10,962 nucleotides of DNA from positions 1 to 10,962 of the forward strand of contig JAFGJC010000448.1 in assembly GCA_016929305.1 (NCBI GenBank). The letters are read 5' to 3'. This document shows positions 6,930 to 10,962 of the stretch, one piece after another; the first letter of the stretch is position 1, and every line of letters begins with the position of its first letter. The notes under the pieces are model-generated. The model was not told the origin of the DNA and made no database searches. It worked only from the letters and a program-made list of their open reading frames with translations. Source of the DNA: a candidate division CSSED10-310 bacterium (GTDB lineage: Bacteria > CSSED10-310 > JAFGJC01). The translations under genes and the position numbers were made by a program.

Positions 6930-7628
6930 CTAAAAAGCAACAATATAAATTATTCCCATCAGACAGAGATCCACAAGAACATGAGAAATCCATGCGCCAA
7001 GGATAGAATGTTGATTATGATAGTGAAGGCACCAGATAACACCAGCAGCAAAGACACTTATCCCGCCTAGTATCATCCAGAGGACACTGAAGATTTGACT
7101 GAGAATGACGACATGATGGGCTGTGAATGCTGCAGAGGCTAAAATGATTGCCCACGGCAATCGTAAACGGGAAAACAATGATCCGAATACAAACCACCTC
7201 CAGTAATACTCCTCAAACATCGAATGTACTACCGATAAGACTAGCGAAAACAATATAAACACATTTTCCAATCCGAAAGAGGCTATTTTCATTTTTATTT
7301 CTGGAGTTGCGCTTGCAAGAATTAAGAAGAGTGGAGTTTTCATTAGCAACAGGATGAAAACAGACATAATCAAGCCGGTTCCCAATCCTGTCAATATCGT
7401 CCGCATTATATTTTTTGGGGAGATAAATGCTGGTGGATTACTGAAAAAATATCGAAACACAACCAAGGGAAACAGGATCATGATGAGTTTAGTAATGATG
7501 TACATTGATCTGACCTCAGAGGATTTATCGAACACAACAAAATAAATGATCGATAATGAAAACGGGAGGACCATGGCTATGCTCAAAACAACCCAGAAAG
7601 CGATGCGCATTTGAGGTAAATTTCTCAT
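6930..7628 (-). CDS. CPBP-family (CAAX-type) intramembrane metalloprotease
   Basis: A 232-residue, very hydrophobic protein with about six to eight predicted membrane segments. It belongs to the CPBP/Abi family (Pfam Rce1-like), whose members include CAAX prenyl endopeptidases and bacteriocin self-immunity proteins. All three core motifs are present: EEYYWR (E139, E140, R144; EExxxR), FTAHH (F168 to H172; FxxxH) and HVLVD (H216 to D220; HxxxN/D). Catalytic residues are therefore intact and sit in membrane helices as expected. I take ATG at 7628; a TTG codon directly upstream (7631-7629) would add one residue, and a later ATG at 7610-7608 would drop six. None has a strong ribosome binding site. 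The gene is tail to tail with the oligopeptidase, leaving only 4 bp between stop codons (6925 and 6930), and is divergent from the M16 gene. The substrate is unknown; membrane-protein processing or immunity to a peptide are the family precedents. Confidence 0.9.
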   Translation of the reverse strand: MRNLPQMRIAFWVVLSIAMVLPFSLSIIYFVVFDKSSEVRSMYIITKLIMILFPLVVFRYFFSNPPAFISPKNIMRTILTGLGTGLIMSVFILLLMKTPLFLILASATPEIKMKIASFGLENVFILFSLVLSVVHSMFEEYYWRWFVFGSLFSRLRLPWAIILASAAFTAHHVVILSQIFSVLWMILGGISVFAAGVIWCLHYHNQHSILGAWISHVLVDLCLMGIIYIVAF

Positions 7629-7738
7629 CAATTCATCATTTGATCAGTTAAAAAAAACATTTTCAATTGAACCGAAGTGAAAATACGACTAAGTTATTGA
7701 CCGCGATTCGCCTGGAAATGTCAATAAGGAGGTTTCTA
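7629..7738. promoter_or_regulatory. Divergent intergenic region between CPBP and M16C peptidase genes
   Basis: About 110 bp that must hold promoters for both divergent genes. It is AT-rich, with an eight-A run at 7651-7658 neighbourhood and the palindrome TCAATTGA at 7663-7670. Candidate plus-strand -35 boxes (TTGATC 7640-7645, TTGAAC 7667-7672) have only poor -10 partners, so I cannot place a promoter precisely. Read on the plus strand, an in-frame TTG at 7667 could lengthen the M16 protein, but the ribosome binding site at 7726-7733 argues against it. Confidence 0.35.
7726..7733 (+). promoter_or_regulatory. Strong ribosome binding site that sets the M16C peptidase start
   Basis: AAGGAGGT, a near-perfect match to the anti-Shine-Dalgarno sequence, 5 bases before ATG 7739. 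It decides in favour of ATG 7739 over the in-frame TTG at 7667, which would add 24 residues with no family similarity. Confidence 0.85.
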
Positions 7739-10696
7739 ATGGACGGCAATTCCCGCAATCCGAACCTTGCAATCCATCTTTCAAAGATTGGTTTCGAACT
7801 GCTGAGACAGGAAGAAACCGATTCTCCGAAAGAAGTTTTTTACGAGATCCAGCACTTAAAGACACAAGCCAAATGGATTCATATTAGTAGTCCTGATGAC
7901 AACAATGTTTTTGTGGTAACCTTCAGGACACCATCTAAAGATTCGACGGGCGCAGCTCATATACTCGAACACGCAGTCCTTGAAGGATCGCAGAAATACC
8001 CGGTAAAAACATTTAAAAATCTGTCAGGAAGATCCCTGAACACATTTCTTAATGCCATGACAGCTATGGATTATACCGCTTATCCTCTTGCAAGCCGCAA
8101 TTCAAAAGATTTCTTCAATCTTATCAAAATCTATCTTGATGCAGTTTTTTTTCCACTTTTACGAAAAGAATCTTTTTTGCAGGAAGGTTGGCGATATGAA
8201 TTCAGCGAATTGGAGAATAGCGATTCCGATCTTTCATATAAAGGTGTTGTGTATAATGAGATGAAAGGTGCCATGGCCGATGTATTCGATGTTTCGTTTA
8301 TAAAATGCATGGAAGCGCTTTTTCCCGACTTGCCGTATCGTTATAATTCAGGTGGTGACGCAAAAGATATTCCCAATCTGACGTATGAACAATGGATAGC
8401 ATTCCATAAACGGTATTACCATCCGTCAAATGCATATGTGTTCAGCTATGGGGATATTCCAGCAATGGACATCGCTGAAATTGTTGAAGAAAATGCGTTC
8501 AAACATTTTGATTTTGTCAATCCTGCGCCGCCGATTCCATGCCAACCAACCTTTACTCAGCCTGTAAACAAGTTTTTTGATTATCCTGTACCCAAAACAG
8601 ATCCGGATAGCGATAAATTTTTCATGAGAATGGTATGGCGGTTATGTCCTGTGACAGATGTTTATCAAAATCTTCAGTTGCGTCTTATGTCGGAAGTTCT
8701 TATCGGAGATCTTTCCTCGCCCGTGAATCGAAGTATCATGGAATCTGATGTCGGTGGCAGCCCAGCTCCGCTGGGAGTGGTGGATGACACTTTTGAAACG
8801 GTGTTCGGAATCGGCATAAAAAATCTGGAAAAGGACAAGATTCAAAAAGCCGAAGAAATCCTGCTAGATGCTTTGCGGACTATCTCAGAAATCGGCATTT
8901 CAAGTGACGAAGTGCTTGCGGCATTGCACCAAATGGAGTTGGAACATCGCGAAATCAAGGGTGAAAATGGTATACCAGCAGGACTGTATATTGCGGAGCA
9001 GGGTGCTTCCATATGGATTAATGGAGGGGACTTTCTTGATGCCATCAAGATGAATCGGCATTTTGAACGGTTGAAGGCAGATGCATCAAAATCGGAATTC
9101 ATTCCAAATTTGATAAAAACATACCTTCTTAAAAATACTCACAGAGCTACTGTAACGCTTAGACCTGATCCAGGCGGGCTTGAAAAACAAGAAACATTGA
9201 CGCGCAATCACTTGAAAACGCTGCTTTTAAATATGAATGAAGAAGAGAAGCAGAACATCATTACACAAACCATCGATCTCAGAAATAAACAGGATCATAA
9301 AGAAAATCTTGATTGTCTTCCGTTCATTGTTCCGGAAGATATTTCACCAGAGCCTTTTACGGTTCCACAAAGTAAACTTCGTATTGGTGGAATACCCTGT
9401 TTCCACCACAATGTGAAAACAAATGGGGTAACCTATTTCACCGTTGGATTCGACACGGATCTGCATGAGTTCAACATCAATATCGGCTCATTGCTAATAA
9501 ATTCGGTTTTGCCTAAACTTGGAGCCGCAGGATACAATCCGCATGAAATGGAACATTTAGTTAATCGATATACCGGTGGTATTTCGATGAGATATGTTCC
9601 CTACCGTGATCTGGAATCCAGAAAAATCCGAATCTTGACAGCTATGTCTTCAAAATGCTTGATAAGAAATCATGAAAAAATGCTGGATATCATCTCGGAT
9701 ATTCTAAACAATCCTCAAACCGATGACCGAAAACGGACAACAGAAATGATCACATTCCTGAAATCACGACTTGAATATTACGCGCTAAATGATTTGTTCA
9801 ATCCATTGATATATGCGTCGGGTCGTGGTTTTTCAGAATTTTGCAGTCTTCAGCACCAAATAAACGGGCTGGATTATTTTGGAAAATTGCACCGATTGGG
9901 TGAGGAAGAAACCAGATTGTTTGTCCATCAGGTGGATCAGTTTCTTGATGATGTAATTACCAAAGGTAACATGCGGTTAAGCTGTACCGGATCCGATGAC
10001 AGCCTGGCAAATGTTACGCCCTTATTGGCAGGATTTTCAAACCGGATGAGAGATCATTATCCCATTTTGGATCTGAAGGAACCGTGGTCGTCGTCTGTGG
10101 AGGTAGTGCGGGAAGCTTGGATAATGAATACCGGCGTCTCACGAATTGTTCTTAGCTATCCCGCTGTCAATCTGGCGCATCCCGATGCCTCCGCATTGCT
10201 CGTACTTTGCCAGTTGATGGAATTGCCACTGCATGATCGAATCCGTGAGAAAGGCGGAGCATATGGTGCTATGGCAATATATGATTCCGAAGCGATGCTG
10301 TTTTCGTTTATTTCTTTTCAGGATCCGCATACCGCTCAAACAATACGTGCGTTCAAAGAGGTTATTGACTATATCGGATCAGGATCATATCAAACCAAAG
10401 ATCTCTACCATGCAATTATCGAAATAATCCGAAAATTGGATATTCCACCATCACCAAGCGAAAAAGGTATGGTCGCTTTCATGAATACGCTTCGCAACAT
10501 TACTTATGAATTTCGTAAAAAACTCAGGCAGCAAATCCTCTCTGTGACTAAATCGGATATCGATCGAGTTACCGCAAGATATTTTGGGAATGAGGACATC
10601 TCGAATATTGCTATTATGACTACGGATGAAATCCTGAAAACATCAGAGACAACCGCGCTGAACCTGACGAGAATACCTGTATTCGATAAAGAATAA
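7739..10696 (+). CDS. M16C metallopeptidase, presequence protease (PreP/Cym1)-like
   Basis: A 985-residue zinc peptidase of the PreP family, which degrades unfolded peptides up to several tens of residues inside a closed two-half chamber. The inverted zinc motif HILEH gives H74, E77 (catalytic) and H78, and the distal ligand is E174 in YNEMKGAMAD. This spacing equals that of Arabidopsis PreP (77/80/81/177). Flanking signatures are VFVVTFRTPSKDSTGAAH, SLNTFLNAMTAMDYTAYPLA and FLQEGWRYE. A central linker at about residues 495-530 joins the halves, and the C-terminal half ends with DRIREKGGAYGA, where R836 and Y842 match the substrate-binding Arg/Tyr pair. The family sequence HSVLCGS reads HAVLEGS here, so the Cys considered redox-sensitive in some PrePs is absent. 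There is no signal peptide, so a cytoplasmic location is predicted. Length and motif set are complete. It is transcribed alone from the divergent gap. Bacterial homologues clear peptides; its true substrates are unknown. Confidence 0.96.
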   Translation: MDGNSRNPNLAIHLSKIGFELLRQEETDSPKEVFYEIQHLKTQAKWIHISSPDDNNVFVVTFRTPSKDSTGAAHILEHAVLEGSQKYPVKTFKNLSGRSLNTFLNAMTAMDYTAYPLASRNSKDFFNLIKIYLDAVFFPLLRKESFLQEGWRYEFSELENSDSDLSYKGVVYNEMKGAMADVFDVSFIKCMEALFPDLPYRYNSGGDAKDIPNLTYEQWIAFHKRYYHPSNAYVFSYGDIPAMDIAEIVEENAFKHFDFVNPAPPIPCQPTFTQPVNKFFDYPVPKTDPDSDKFFMRMVWRLCPVTDVYQNLQLRLMSEVLIGDLSSPVNRSIMESDVGGSPAPLGVVDDTFETVFGIGIKNLEKDKIQKAEEILLDALRTISEIGISSDEVLAALHQMELEHREIKGENGIPAGLYIAEQGASIWINGGDFLDAIKMNRHFERLKADASKSEFIPNLIKTYLLKNTHRATVTLRPDPGGLEKQETLTRNHLKTLLLNMNEEEKQNIITQTIDLRNKQDHKENLDCLPFIVPEDISPEPFTVPQSKLRIGGIPCFHHNVKTNGVTYFTVGFDTDLHEFNINIGSLLINSVLPKLGAAGYNPHEMEHLVNRYTGGISMRYVPYRDLESRKIRILTAMSSKCLIRNHEKMLDIISDILNNPQTDDRKRTTEMITFLKSRLEYYALNDLFNPLIYASGRGFSEFCSLQHQINGLDYFGKLHRLGEEETRLFVHQVDQFLDDVITKGNMRLSCTGSDDSLANVTPLLAGFSNRMRDHYPILDLKEPWSSSVEVVREAWIMNTGVSRIVLSYPAVNLAHPDASALLVLCQLMELPLHDRIREKGGAYGAMAIYDSEAMLFSFISFQDPHTAQTIRAFKEVIDYIGSGSYQTKDLYHAIIEIIRKLDIPPSPSEKGMVAFMNTLRNITYEFRKKLRQQILSVTKSDIDRVTARYFGNEDISNIAIMTTDEILKTSETTALNLTRIPVFDKE

Positions 10697-10942
10697 AGCT
10701 AATTCATTATGGCGAAATACTTCTATAAAGACGGTATCGCGAGTTTTCGTGAGTTTTGCAGAGATTTGATATTTTTGTGACGAGACACACTATATCATGT
10801 GGTATTGTCCAAAAAATCCGCAATTTTTTGTTTGGCAAATCATCGTGTCAGCATGTTTGCAAGGTTTCATAGTTTGCAAACCATGGAGAATCTCAAAATC
10901 GGATTTTCAATTGAGTAATTTTATCACCATAAAGGGTAAGCC
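10697..10942. other. Intergenic region with short TTTGCAA-type repeats
   Basis: A 246-bp gap with no convincing gene. It contains three related short motifs, GTTTGGCAAA (10830-10839), GTTTGCAAGG (10855-10864) and the perfect palindrome GTTTGCAAAC (10872-10881). The last also lies within GGTTT...AAACC arms (10863-10867 and 10878-10882). An AT-only inverted repeat, CAAAAAAT/ATTTTTTG with a 5-nt loop, sits at 10810-10830. The motifs precede the start at 10943, so they may be operator sites for the next gene. No strong sigma70 promoter and no classical GC-rich terminator for the M16C gene are visible. Confidence 0.4.
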
Positions 10943-10962
10943 ATGAATAAAAAAGACACGAC
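10943..10962 (+). CDS. Start of a possible downstream gene (3' truncated by window edge)
   Basis: ATG at 10943 followed by AAT AAA AAA GAC ACG, encoding MNKKDT, runs off the window. It is preceded by AAAGGG at 10931-10936, a modest ribosome binding site 6 bases upstream. The Lys-rich opening is common at bacterial N-termini. Only six codons are visible, so no product can be proposed, and it could be a chance ATG. Confidence 0.35.

Noticed and set aside
7659..7670. 12-base repeat ATTTTCAATTGA shared with 10903-10914, both upstream of plus-strand genes
   Set aside because: A 12-mer match is expected several times by chance in 11 kb of AT-leaning DNA, and the distances to the start codons differ.
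10709..10780. Short frame encoding MAKYFYKDGI... (23 codons) after the M16C gene
   Set aside because: No ribosome binding site, very short, no similarity I recognise, and no coupling to the upstream gene.
10810..10830. Inverted repeat CAAAAAAT/ATTTTTTG as rho-independent terminator of the M16C gene
   Set aside because: The stem is almost entirely A-T, about 115 bp past the stop, and is not followed by a clean T-run, so it is unlikely to terminate well.

Overview
The window reads as accessory chromosomal DNA of a Gram-negative bacterium. Composition is somewhat AT-leaning by eye. The envelope evidence is the C-terminus of a probable outer-membrane beta-barrel protein at the left edge and an exported peptidase with a lipoprotein-like signal. 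I cannot fix the taxon. A Desulfobacterota-like or other anaerobic proteobacterial source would fit the gene mix, but that is inference only.

Layout. Positions 1-164 hold the 3' end of a probable outer-membrane barrel gene. A tightly packed plus-strand cluster runs from about 251 to 6925: a family 2 glycosyltransferase (251-967), a sugar-1-phosphate nucleotidylyltransferase (968-1927), a NodU/CmcH-type carbamoyltransferase (1939-3654), a 281-bp stretch that looks like the remains of a broken gene (3655-3935), a PhzF-family protein (3936-4826), and an exported prolyl oligopeptidase-family serine peptidase (4823-6925). A CPBP (CAAX-type) membrane protease lies on the minus strand, tail to tail with the oligopeptidase (6930-7628). 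Diverging from it is a large M16C presequence-protease-like metallopeptidase on the plus strand (7739-10696). The last 266 bp are intergenic, with short TTTGCAA-type repeats, and end in the first codons of another possible gene.

How the genes may work together. The first three cluster genes form a coherent set: activation of a sugar phosphate, glycosyl transfer (possibly to a lipid carrier, since the transferase resembles dolichyl-phosphate-mannose synthase), and O-carbamoylation of a hydroxyl group. This suggests a carbamoylated surface glycan, glycolipid or secondary metabolite. PhzF and the oligopeptidase are translationally coupled (4-bp overlap) and may share the transcript, but their link to the glycan genes is unproven. 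Three unrelated peptidase families (S9A, CPBP, M16C) then sit side by side over about 6 kb. I see no rRNA, tRNA, CRISPR array, insertion sequence or integrase. No single element is clearly a new system. The most unusual points are the broken frame between the carbamoyltransferase and phzF genes, the exported oligopeptidase, and the peptidase cluster.
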